Below, one piece after another: positions 1-4,946 of a stretch of DNA of 5,643 bases. A model generated the notes under the pieces. The model searched no databases. It saw only the letters and a program-made list of their open reading frames with translations, and was not told the DNA's origin. This DNA comes from an uncultured Sphingomonas sp. (GTDB taxonomy: Bacteria > Pseudomonadota > Alphaproteobacteria > Sphingomonadales > Sphingomonadaceae): NCBI GenBank assembly GCA_902806295.1, contig CADCWB010000123.1, positions 1-5,643 of the forward strand. Direction: 5' to 3'. Position numbers and translations under genes: made by a program. Every line of letters starts with the position of its first letter. Within the stretch, counting starts at the first letter, position 1.

Positions 1-296
1 CCGACGCGCTGATTCCGCTGATCCGCAACGCGGGAGCGGTGTTCGCCGGGCGCGATGCGGCGGAGACCTTCGGCGATTATTGCGCCGGCTCGTCCCACGT
101 CCTGCCGACGGACGGCGCGGCGCGGGCGTGGAGCGGCATCGGGGTGCAGAGCTTCATGAAGGCGATGACCGTGCAGACGTTGACGCCCGAGGCAGCGCGG
201 GCGATTGCGCCGGCGGCGGCGGCGCTGGCCCGGATGGAAGGGCTGGAGGCGCATGCCCGAGCGGCCGACGCGCGGTTGCAGATGGTGCCGGCATGA
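1..296 (+). CDS. hisD: Histidinol dehydrogenase, C-terminal part
   Basis: This is the 3' end of histidinol dehydrogenase, the cytoplasmic zinc enzyme that oxidises L-histidinol to L-histidine with two NAD+ in the last step of the pathway. The gene enters from the left edge, with the first full codon at position 3, and ends at TGA 294-296, so 97 C-terminal residues are visible. The segment GAVFAGRDAAETFGDYCAGS, followed by SHVLPT, is the family's conserved C-terminal region. The His of SHVLPT (codon 96-98) corresponds to the zinc ligand His419 of the E. coli enzyme. After it comes SFMKAMTVQTLT, then an alanine-rich helical tail that ends at a normal family terminus. The stop overlaps the next gene's start (ATGA, 293-296), which suggests translational coupling. 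Most of the protein, including the other zinc ligands and the active-site histidine, lies outside the window. Confidence 0.96.
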   Translation, partial: DALIPLIRNAGAVFAGRDAAETFGDYCAGSSHVLPTDGAARAWSGIGVQSFMKAMTVQTLTPEAARAIAPAAAALARMEGLEAHARAADARLQMVPA

Positions 297-1945
297 GCCT
301 GGCGGAGCGGCTTGCGCGCCCGGAGGTATTGGCGCTCGCCCCCTTCGACCTGGGGCCGCGGCACGGCGATCCGTTCGGGGCGGAGACGATCAAGCTCGAC
401 GCCAACGAGAACCCGTTTCCGCCGCTTGGTGCCCCGGGGGTAAACCGCTATCCCGAGCCGCAGCCGGCCGGGCTGCGGGCGGCGATGGCCGCGTTGTACG
501 GGGTCGCGCCGGAGCAGTTCCTGGTCACACGCGGCGGTGACGATGCGATCGACCTGCTGTGCCGGACTTTCCTGCGCCCCGGCGAGGATGCCGTCGCGGT
601 GTGCGTGCCGACCTTTTCCGCCTACGCGCATTTTGCTCGCCTTCAGGGCGCGCGGGTGATCGAGGCGCGGCTTGAGCATGACTTCGCGTTCAACGCCGAG
701 GGCGTGCTGGCGGCGGTCCAAAGAGAGACGAACCTCAAGCTGTTGTTCGTCTGCTCACCAAACAATCCGACTGGCACGCCGGTCGATCCGGTCGACGTCC
801 TGCGCGTGGCCGAGGCCTTGCCCGACACGCTGGTTGTGCTGGACGAGGCTTATCTGGAGTTCGGCACCGCGCCGAGCCTGGTGGCCGAGGTCACGCAACG
901 CGAGAACCTGATCGTGTTGAAGACCTTGTCCAAGGCATTCGGCCTTGCCGGCGCGCGCATTGGGGGGCTGGTCGGACCGGCGGAGCTGATCGCGATGGTC
1001 GGCCGCGCGGCCCCACCCTACCCGCTGCCGACGTTGTGCATCGACGCTGCGGTGGCGGCGCTGTCGCCGGCCCGGCGAGCAGTGCATGAGGAGCGGATTG
1101 CGCAGATCGTGGCGGAGCGCGAGCGGCTGGCGCCGTTGCTGGCGACCTCCCCGATGGTCAAGCGGGTGCATCCGAGCGCCGGTAACTTCCTGTTCCTGGA
1201 GGTTGAAGATGCGGCGGCGCTGGCCGAGCGGCTGCAGCGGCTGTGCATCCGGGTGCGGTTTCGCGATAACGCCGCTCCGGGCGGTGTCAGGCTGACGGTC
1301 GGCACCCGGCAAGAGAATGACGCGGCCTTGCGCGCCTTCGAGGTACCCGCCCCTGCCCTGCCGCGCTCGCGCCGGGCGGAAGTCGTGCGCGACACCAGGG
1401 AAACCAAGATCGCGGTGGCGGTCGATCTCGACCGGGCCGAGCCGCGCCGGATCGACACCGGCCTGCCCTTCTTCGACCATATGCTCGACCAGGTGGCGGC
1501 GCACGGCGGCTTCAGCCTGGTGCTGAGTTGCGAGGGCGACCACCAGATCGACGCGCACCATAGCGTCGAGGACTGCGCCATCGCGCTCGGCTCAGCGCTG
1601 GGGCAGGCGCTCGGCGAGCGGCGCGGGATTGGGCGGTTCGGCTTCGCGCTGCCGATGGATGAGACCGAAGCACAGGTGCTGATCGACCTGTCGGGGCGCC
1701 CGTTCAGCCGCTTCGACGGCGAGTTCGCGGCCAGCCACGTCGGCGCCTATCCGACCGAGATGACGCCGCACGTGTTCCGCAGCCTGGCCGACAGCCTGCG
1801 CGCGGCGATTCACGTGCGTGTGCAGGGCGAGAACGACCACCACAAGGTCGAGGCTTGCTTCAAGGCATTCGGCCGGGCGCTGCGGCCAGCCCTAGCGATC
1901 GAAGGCCGCGGCGATGCGCTGCCCAGCACCAAGGGGGTGTTGTGA
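293..1945 (+). CDS. Fused histidinol-phosphate aminotransferase / imidazoleglycerol-phosphate dehydratase (HisC-HisB)
   Basis: One uninterrupted 550-codon frame encodes two complete pathway enzymes. Residues 1 to about 350 are HisC, a PLP fold-type I aminotransferase that converts imidazole-acetol phosphate to histidinol phosphate. Visible are KLDANENPFPP (34-44), NRYPEPQP (51-58), SPNNPTG (155-161), DEAY (184-187), TLSKAF with the PLP lysine K214, R222 and RLTVGTR (333-339). Numbering is nearly colinear with E. coli HisC (N157, D184, Y187, K214, R222). Residues from about 361 to 550 are the dehydratase that makes imidazole-acetol phosphate, the substrate of HisC. They show FFDHMLDQ (393-400), HHSVED (422-427), LPMDE (453-457), DHHKVE (515-520) and the C-terminus STKGVL, which together carry the usual metal-binding His/Glu motifs. 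The ATG at 293 fits HisC's normal N-terminus, and no strong Shine-Dalgarno is seen. In gammaproteobacteria this dehydratase is normally joined to a HAD phosphatase, which is missing here. Both halves look intact. Whether the product stays fused cannot be told from sequence. Confidence 0.95.
   Translation: MSLAERLARPEVLALAPFDLGPRHGDPFGAETIKLDANENPFPPLGAPGVNRYPEPQPAGLRAAMAALYGVAPEQFLVTRGGDDAIDLLCRTFLRPGEDAVAVCVPTFSAYAHFARLQGARVIEARLEHDFAFNAEGVLAAVQRETNLKLLFVCSPNNPTGTPVDPVDVLRVAEALPDTLVVLDEAYLEFGTAPSLVAEVTQRENLIVLKTLSKAFGLAGARIGGLVGPAELIAMVGRAAPPYPLPTLCIDAAVAALSPARRAVHEERIAQIVAERERLAPLLATSPMVKRVHPSAGNFLFLEVEDAAALAERLQRLCIRVRFRDNAAPGGVRLTVGTRQENDAALRAFEVPAPALPRSRRAEVVRDTRETKIAVAVDLDRAEPRRIDTGLPFFDHMLDQVAAHGGFSLVLSCEGDHQIDAHHSVEDCAIALGSALGQALGERRGIGRFGFALPMDETEAQVLIDLSGRPFSRFDGEFAASHVGAYPTEMTPHVFRSLADSLRAAIHVRVQGENDHHKVEACFKAFGRALRPALAIEGRGDALPSTKGVL
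1343..1372 (+). other. HisC-HisB junction linker
   Basis: This stretch encodes residues 351-360 (VPAPALPRSR), the only sequence between the end of the aminotransferase and the first strand of the dehydratase (RAEVVRDTRETKI). It is rich in Pro, Ala and Arg, as expected of a flexible tether. It contains no stop codon and no ATG. The first in-frame alternative start after it is GTG at 1385-1387 (V365), preceded by GGCGGAAG at a very short distance. Starting there would clip only the first few residues of the dehydratase. The segment LPRSRRAEVVRDTRET is reminiscent of the interdomain linker of E. coli HisNB as I recall it, which would fit loss of the phosphatase domain from a HisNB ancestor. Standalone HisB proteins have a similar N-terminus, so this is only suggestive. 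Confidence 0.7.
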
Positions 1946-2523
1946 GGCTGGCGGTGGTCGACCTGGGCTTCGGAAACCTTGGGTCGGTGGCGATGGCGTT
2001 CGAGCGGTTGGGCGTCGTGCCCGAAGTAACCGGCGAGCCGGAGCGGCTTGCCGGTGCGGACAAGGTGGTGCTGCCTGGGGTTGGCCATGCCGGCTATGCC
2101 ATGCGCCAGATCAAGGCACGGGGAATGGCTCCGCTGCTGCGCGAGCTCAAGCAGCCGCTGCTCGGTATCTGCCTCGGCATGCAGTTGCTGTTCGAGCGGA
2201 CGGAGGAGGAGGATGTGGACTGCCTCGGGCTGCTGCCGGGCGCGGTTCGGCGGCTGGAAGCAGCGGCGGGACGGCCCGTGCCGCACATGGGCTGGAGCCC
2301 GCTGGAGGTCGCGGACGAGAGCATCGGACTGGCCAGCGGCGACCATGTCTATTTCGCGCACAGCTTCGCCTGTGACGATGGCACCGCGACGGTGGCGCGG
2401 GCCGACTATGGCCGGCCGGTGCCGGCGGTGGTGCGGTCGGGCAATCTGACCGGCGCGCAATTTCACCCCGAACGATCGAGCGCGCCAGGTCGTCGCTTCC
2501 TGCAAGCCTGGCTGGCGGCATGA
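1942..2523 (+). CDS. hisH: Imidazole glycerol phosphate synthase, glutaminase subunit
   Basis: This is HisH, a class I glutamine amidotransferase that hydrolyses glutamine and passes ammonia through the HisF barrel for synthesis of imidazole glycerol phosphate and AICAR. The protein has 193 residues, about the family norm. The catalytic triad is visible: nucleophile C77 in LGICLGMQLL, then H175 and E177 in QFHPERS. PGVG (45-48) and PHMGW (114-118) are the conserved loops near the active site and the HisF interface. The residue after PHMGW is serine (S119), where asparagine is usual. The start is GTG at 1942, giving VRLAVVDLGFGNLGSV, the expected N-terminus (Met when initiated). It overlaps the hisCB stop by four bases (GTGA), and AAGGGG at 1931-1936 could serve as a ribosome-binding site. 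The next gene begins inside its stop codon. HisF, its partner, is encoded two genes downstream. Confidence 0.96.
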   Translation: MRLAVVDLGFGNLGSVAMAFERLGVVPEVTGEPERLAGADKVVLPGVGHAGYAMRQIKARGMAPLLRELKQPLLGICLGMQLLFERTEEEDVDCLGLLPGAVRRLEAAAGRPVPHMGWSPLEVADESIGLASGDHVYFAHSFACDDGTATVARADYGRPVPAVVRSGNLTGAQFHPERSSAPGRRFLQAWLAA

Positions 2524-3233
2524 TCATCTATCCGGCGATGGACCTGATGGGGGGCGCGGCGGTGCGCCTGAAGCAGGGCAGGTTCGAGGACCAGACGCGC
2601 TACGAGACCGACCCGGCGCAAGCCCTGCGTGACTTCGCGGGCGGAGGGGCGGTCTGGGCGCATGTGGTCGATCTGGACGGCGCGCGGGCGCGCGAGCCGG
2701 TGCAGCATGGCGTGATCGGCGACCTGGCGCATGCAGCGGAGATCAAGCTGCAGGTGGCTGGGGGCATCCGCACCGCCGGCCACATCGCGCGGCTGTTCGA
2801 GCGTGGGGTGGCCCGGGCGGTGGTCGGCAGCCTGTGCGTGTCGCGGCCCGAACTGGTGAACAGTTTTCTGGAGAGCTTCGGGCCGGAGCGGATCACGCTC
2901 GCGCTGGACGTACGGCTGGTCGACCGAACTCCAATGGTGGCGACGCATGGCTGGCAGACCGACAGCGCCTCGAGCCTGTGGGAGGTGGCGGCGCGCTTCC
3001 CTTCCGCGCGGCACCTGCTGCTGACTGACATCGGACGGGACGGCATGCTCGAGGGGCCGAACTTCGTACTGTACGAGGAGGCGGCGACACGATTGCCTCA
3101 GCTGGAGGTGCAAGCGTCGGGCGGCGTGTCGTCCCTCGACGATCTCAGTCAGCTGCGCACGGCCGGCGCGATCGTCGGCAAGGCGTTGTGGGAAGGTCGC
3201 TTCACGCTGGAGGAAGCGCTTGCCCGCGGCTAG
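2520..3233 (+). CDS. hisA: ProFAR isomerase (phosphoribosylformimino-5-aminoimidazole carboxamide ribotide isomerase)
   Basis: HisA is a cytoplasmic (beta/alpha)8-barrel enzyme that performs the Amadori rearrangement of ProFAR to PRFAR, the substrate of HisF-HisH. The protein has 237 residues, within the usual range. The N-terminal strand YPAMDLMGG carries the catalytic base candidate D8. LALDVR (127-132) supplies the acid candidate D130. GWQ (144-146), LLTDIGRDGMLEGPN (167-181) and two phosphate-binding segments, AGGIRT (80-85) and ASGGVSSLDDL (199-209), complete the family pattern. The ATG at 2520 overlaps the hisH stop as ATGA. No clear Shine-Dalgarno precedes it, so translation probably relies on ribosomes finishing hisH. 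The second half resembles gammaproteobacterial HisA. The N-terminus, with AMDLMGG in place of the more usual AIDL.DG or ALDI.DG, is somewhat divergent. Its last 14 bases overlap hisF. Confidence 0.96.
   Translation: MIIYPAMDLMGGAAVRLKQGRFEDQTRYETDPAQALRDFAGGGAVWAHVVDLDGARAREPVQHGVIGDLAHAAEIKLQVAGGIRTAGHIARLFERGVARAVVGSLCVSRPELVNSFLESFGPERITLALDVRLVDRTPMVATHGWQTDSASSLWEVAARFPSARHLLLTDIGRDGMLEGPNFVLYEEAATRLPQLEVQASGGVSSLDDLSQLRTAGAIVGKALWEGRFTLEEALARG
3209..3215 (+). promoter_or_regulatory. Ribosome-binding site for hisF (TTG start)
   Basis: GGAGGAA lies inside the 3' end of hisA, four bases before the TTG at 3220. It is the best Shine-Dalgarno match among the his junctions and decides the hisF start. 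No ATG or GTG in this frame gives an N-terminus before the conserved RIIPCLDV. Confidence 0.65.
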
Positions 3234-3984
3234 GATCATCCCTTGCCTCGATGTGGCTGGCGGCCGGGTGGTGAAGGGCGTGCGTTTCGCCGGCCACCGG
3301 GATGTCGGCGGCATCGAGGAGCATACCGCCTTTTACGTCGAGCAGGGCGCGGACGAACTGGTGTTCTACGACATCAGCGCCAGCCCGGAGGGGCGCAGCG
3401 TGGACCTGTCGTGGATCGAGCGGGTTGCTCGGCTGATCGACATTCCGTTCAGCGTCGCCGGTGGTATCCGCACGCGCGACCAGGCCGCGGCGGTGCTGGC
3501 GGCGGGCGCGGACAAGGTGTCGATCAACTCGCCCGCGTTGGAGCGGCCGGAGTTGATCGAGGAGCTGGCGCGGGATTTCGGCAGCCAGTGCGTGGTGGTC
3601 GGGATCGACAGCCTGCGCGAGCCGGACGGCTATATCGTCAAGCAATATACCGGCTCCGCCGCCGCGAGCCGCGCGGCCGGGCGGCTGACGCTCGAGTGGG
3701 CGCAGGAGGCGGCGGCACGGGGCGCCGGCGAGATCGTCCTCAACTGCATGGCGGAGGACGGGGTGCGGCACGGCTATGACGTCGGGCATACGCGCACGGT
3801 GGCGGAGAGCGTGCCGGTGCCGGTGATCGCCTCCGGCGGCGCGGGTGCTCCCGAGCATTTTCGCGACGCGTTCGCGGCGGGCGCAAGCGGAGCCCTGGCC
3901 GCGACCGTCTTCCACGACCGCCTGATCCCGATACCCGAGTTGAAGGAGTACCTTGCGTCATGCGGGATCGCCGTACGCCGCTGA
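3220..3984 (+). CDS. hisF: Imidazole glycerol phosphate synthase, cyclase subunit
   Basis: HisF is the (beta/alpha)8-barrel cyclase that joins ammonia from HisH to PRFAR, releasing imidazole glycerol phosphate and AICAR. The protein has 254 residues, a typical length. Catalytic residues are D11 in IIPCLDV and D130 in VVVGIDS. The phosphate-binding segments are VAGGIRT (79-85) and ASGGAG (204-209), with INSPAL (102-107) and EIVLNCMAEDGVRHGYD (171-187) between them. The last motif resembles the E. coli type (LNMMNQDGVRNGYD) more than the common LTSMDRDGTK form, which supports a gamma-type origin. The start is TTG at 3220, giving MPAARIIPCLDV, aligned with E. coli MLAKRIIPCLDV. It is preceded by a good Shine-Dalgarno and overlaps hisA by 14 bases. 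Its 3' end overlaps hisIE by 25 bases. Confidence 0.96.
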   Translation: MPAARIIPCLDVAGGRVVKGVRFAGHRDVGGIEEHTAFYVEQGADELVFYDISASPEGRSVDLSWIERVARLIDIPFSVAGGIRTRDQAAAVLAAGADKVSINSPALERPELIEELARDFGSQCVVVGIDSLREPDGYIVKQYTGSAAASRAAGRLTLEWAQEAAARGAGEIVLNCMAEDGVRHGYDVGHTRTVAESVPVPVIASGGAGAPEHFRDAFAAGASGALAATVFHDRLIPIPELKEYLASCGIAVRR

Positions 3985-4592
3985 CCGCCGATGCGCAGGA
4001 GGCGCTGGCGTGGGAGAAGATGGACGGCTTGCTGCCGGCTGTCGTGCAGGACGCGGAGAGCGGCCGGCTGCTGATGCTTGGCTACATGAACCGCGAGGCG
4101 CTGACGGCCACGCTGGAGAGCGGCTTCGCCACCTTCTGGAGCCGGTCCAAGCAGCGCTTGTGGCGGAAGGGCGAGACCAGCGGCAATGGGCTTGCCGTCC
4201 GCACCGTGCACGAGGATTGCGACGGCGACGCGTTGCTGGTGCTGGCTGAGCCGCAGGGGCCGACCTGTCATGAGGGTACCGCCAGCTGCTTCGGCGGCGA
4301 GCCCGGCGGGCCGGGCTGGCTAGGTGAGCTCAGGGAGATCGTCGCCGATCGGGCGAGCGCGCCGGCAGACCGAAGTTATACCCGGCGCTTGCTAGACGAG
4401 GGCGTCGGGCGGATCGCGCAGAAGGTCGGTGAAGAAGGCCTTGAAGTCGCGCTCGCTGCGGTTTCGCGCGACCGTTCCGACGTGACCGAGGAGATTGCCG
4501 ACCTGCTGTTTCATCTTACCGTGTTGATGCAGGTGCTGGAGTTGTCCTGGCCAGAGGTCGTCGCGGTGCTGCGGCAGCGACACGAGCCTTGA
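3960..4592 (+). CDS. hisI: Bifunctional phosphoribosyl-AMP cyclohydrolase / phosphoribosyl-ATP pyrophosphatase
   Basis: This bifunctional HisIE enzyme (hisI or hisIE) carries out steps 2 and 3 of the pathway: removal of pyrophosphate from phosphoribosyl-ATP, then opening of the adenine ring of phosphoribosyl-AMP. The protein has 210 residues. HisI occupies about 15-115, with LMLGYMN (38-44), FWSRSKQRLWRKGETSGN (59-76), the metal-binding DCDGDALL (86-93) and GPTCHEGTASCF (100-111); C87, C103 and C110 are the expected zinc cysteines. HisE occupies about 120-206, with RIAQKVGEEGLEVALAA (151-167) and EEIADLLFHLTVLM (177-190). The two-domain fusion is the form usual in gammaproteobacteria, whereas many alphaproteobacteria encode the domains separately. 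The ATG at 3960 lies inside hisF, with AAGGAG at 3943-3948 eleven bases upstream. LAWEKMDGLLPAVVQ matches the expected N-terminal strand. It is the last gene of the operon, and a hairpin begins at its stop codon. Confidence 0.96.
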   Translation: MRDRRTPLTADAQEALAWEKMDGLLPAVVQDAESGRLLMLGYMNREALTATLESGFATFWSRSKQRLWRKGETSGNGLAVRTVHEDCDGDALLVLAEPQGPTCHEGTASCFGGEPGGPGWLGELREIVADRASAPADRSYTRRLLDEGVGRIAQKVGEEGLEVALAAVSRDRSDVTEEIADLLFHLTVLMQVLELSWPEVVAVLRQRHEP

Positions 4593-4608
4593 CCGCCGAC
4601 TCGGCGGT
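4592..4608 (+). terminator. GC-rich hairpin at the hisIE stop, possible his operon terminator
   Basis: ACCGCCG (4592-4598) and CGGCGGT (4602-4608) are perfect reverse complements around an ACT loop, a 7-bp and very GC-rich stem whose first base is the last base of the hisIE stop. The position is right for the end of the operon. The bases that follow (ATCAAGC) are not a T tract, so it is not a canonical intrinsic terminator. It may instead protect the 3' end or act with Rho. Confidence 0.4.
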
Positions 4609-4614
4609 ATCAAG

Positions 4615-4640
4615 CAATACTTGGCGGATCAGCGGTATTG
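4615..4640. repeat. Short inverted repeat CAATAC/GTATTG
   Basis: CAATAC (4615-4620) and GTATTG (4635-4640) are perfect reverse complements separated by 14 bases. The heptamer GCGGTAT also occurs twice, at 4604-4610 and 4632-4638, so this region contains a small direct repeat as well. Alone it is weak and could be chance; it matters mainly as one of several dyads clustered after the operon. Confidence 0.4.
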
Positions 4641-4653
4641 TTGCGAGTTCGTC

Positions 4654-4704
4654 ATGAATACAAGTGCAAGCGAGCTTGCACTTGAGCAGTTCAAGCGGAG
4701 TTGA
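4654..4704 (+). other. Possible 16-codon small ORF
   Basis: An ATG at 4654 opens a frame reading MNTSASELALEQFKRS and ends at TGA 4702-4704. The 24-bp palindrome lies wholly inside it. There is no convincing Shine-Dalgarno; GCGAG at 4643-4647 is a poor match. The peptide has no run of one amino acid of the kind seen in attenuator leaders. It could be a chance frame, a leader peptide, or the truncated start of a decayed gene. It is recorded only because it is the one readable start in the gap. Confidence 0.15.
4661..4684. repeat. 24-bp near-perfect palindrome
   Basis: CAAGTGCAAG (4661-4670) and CTTGCACTTG (4675-4684) are exact reverse complements around CGAG. The outer bases of CGAG also pair, so only the central GA breaks the symmetry. 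As RNA it would form a 10-bp hairpin with a tetraloop; as DNA it is a candidate dimeric regulator site. No T tract follows (AGCAGTTC), so a standard intrinsic terminator is not supported. A second, shorter hairpin, CTTGA (4681-4685) with TCAAG (4691-4695), shares its right arm and would be mutually exclusive with it. Confidence 0.75.
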
Positions 4705-4729
4705 CGGGGTACTTTCAAATCAAATCACC

Positions 4730-4739
4730 GCAAATTTGC
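4730..4739. repeat. AT-rich 10-bp palindrome GCAAATTTGC
   Basis: GCAAATTTGC is a perfect palindrome within the AT-rich middle of the gap, about 210 bases before manA. It is flanked by AAATC repeats (4717-4726 and 4741-4745). It has the look of a small operator half-turn or a bent-DNA site, but no known regulator is assigned. Confidence 0.35.
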
Positions 4740-4936
4740 TAAATCTACACAGCTCTCGCTGGCGTTAACCACTTATTACTCCGCTCCTCCTAGGAAAGTC
4801 ACGGACGGTCGCTGCCGATGACGCATATTTGCAACGATGGTCAGCCGATTGGCAGTCACTCAAGCTCCAGGCCTTGAATTCTGCCATCATCCGGAACACC
4901 GGTAGCTGCCGGGTTGCGCCTCACGGGCAGAGCGCT

Positions 4937-4940
4937 GGAG
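4937..4940 (+). promoter_or_regulatory. Ribosome-binding site for manA
   Basis: GGAG ends six bases before the ATG at 4947. It favours this start over ATG 4953 and over the upstream TTG and CTG codons of the same open frame, which reaches back to a stop at 4875-4877. Confidence 0.6.
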
Positions 4941-4946
4941 TTGAGC

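Larger units (their letters stand above)
4593..4946. other. Non-coding gap between the his operon and manA
   Basis: This 354-bp stretch holds no recognisable conventional gene on either strand. Its left third carries several inverted repeats (4592-4608, 4615-4640, 4661-4684). The middle is AT-rich, with about 39% G+C in 4711-4780 by hand count, in contrast to the GC-rich genes on either side. The right part returns to higher GC and leads into the manA ribosome-binding site. TTGACG at 4701-4706 resembles a -35 box, but no good -10 follows at 15-18 bases. The promoter of manA is presumably somewhere here but cannot be placed with confidence. No tRNA, attachment site or insertion-sequence end was seen. 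Confidence 0.8.

Noticed and set aside
80..292. Upstream extension of the hisCB frame to position 80
   Set aside because: It lies entirely within hisD coding sequence in another frame; HisC homology begins at the ATG at 293, which also forms the ATGA junction.
77..721. Long antisense open frame opposite hisD and hisC
   Set aside because: High GC makes long antisense frames common; the + strand has clear family motifs and the antisense product is not recognisable.
755..1561. 268-residue antisense open frame opposite hisCB
   Set aside because: It mirrors conserved coding sequence; composition is rich in Arg, Gln and His with no recognisable domain.
1937..1945. Sequencing-error explanation for the hisCB/hisH overlap
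   Set aside because: The GTGA overlap gives both the normal dehydratase C-terminus and the normal HisH N-terminus, so no correction is needed.
1810..2505. Antisense open frame opposite the end of hisCB and hisH
   Set aside because: Shadow of the real genes; no motif or ribosome-binding support.
2463..3314. 283-residue antisense open frame opposite hisA
   Set aside because: Shadow; hisA is fully supported on the + strand.
3202..3915. Antisense open frame opposite hisF
   Set aside because: Shadow; hisF catalytic motifs are on the + strand.
4701..4730. TTGACG at 4701-4706 as a promoter -35 box
   Set aside because: No acceptable -10 hexamer lies 15-18 bases downstream, so it is mentioned only in the description of the gap.
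4788..4795. TCCTAGGA palindrome
   Set aside because: Eight bases is too short to distinguish from chance and nothing around it supports a site.
4732..4800. Minus-strand GTG mini-frame preceded by AGGAGGAG (complement of 4783-4790)
   Set aside because: It encodes only about 15 residues with poor start spacing; the purine run is probably incidental.
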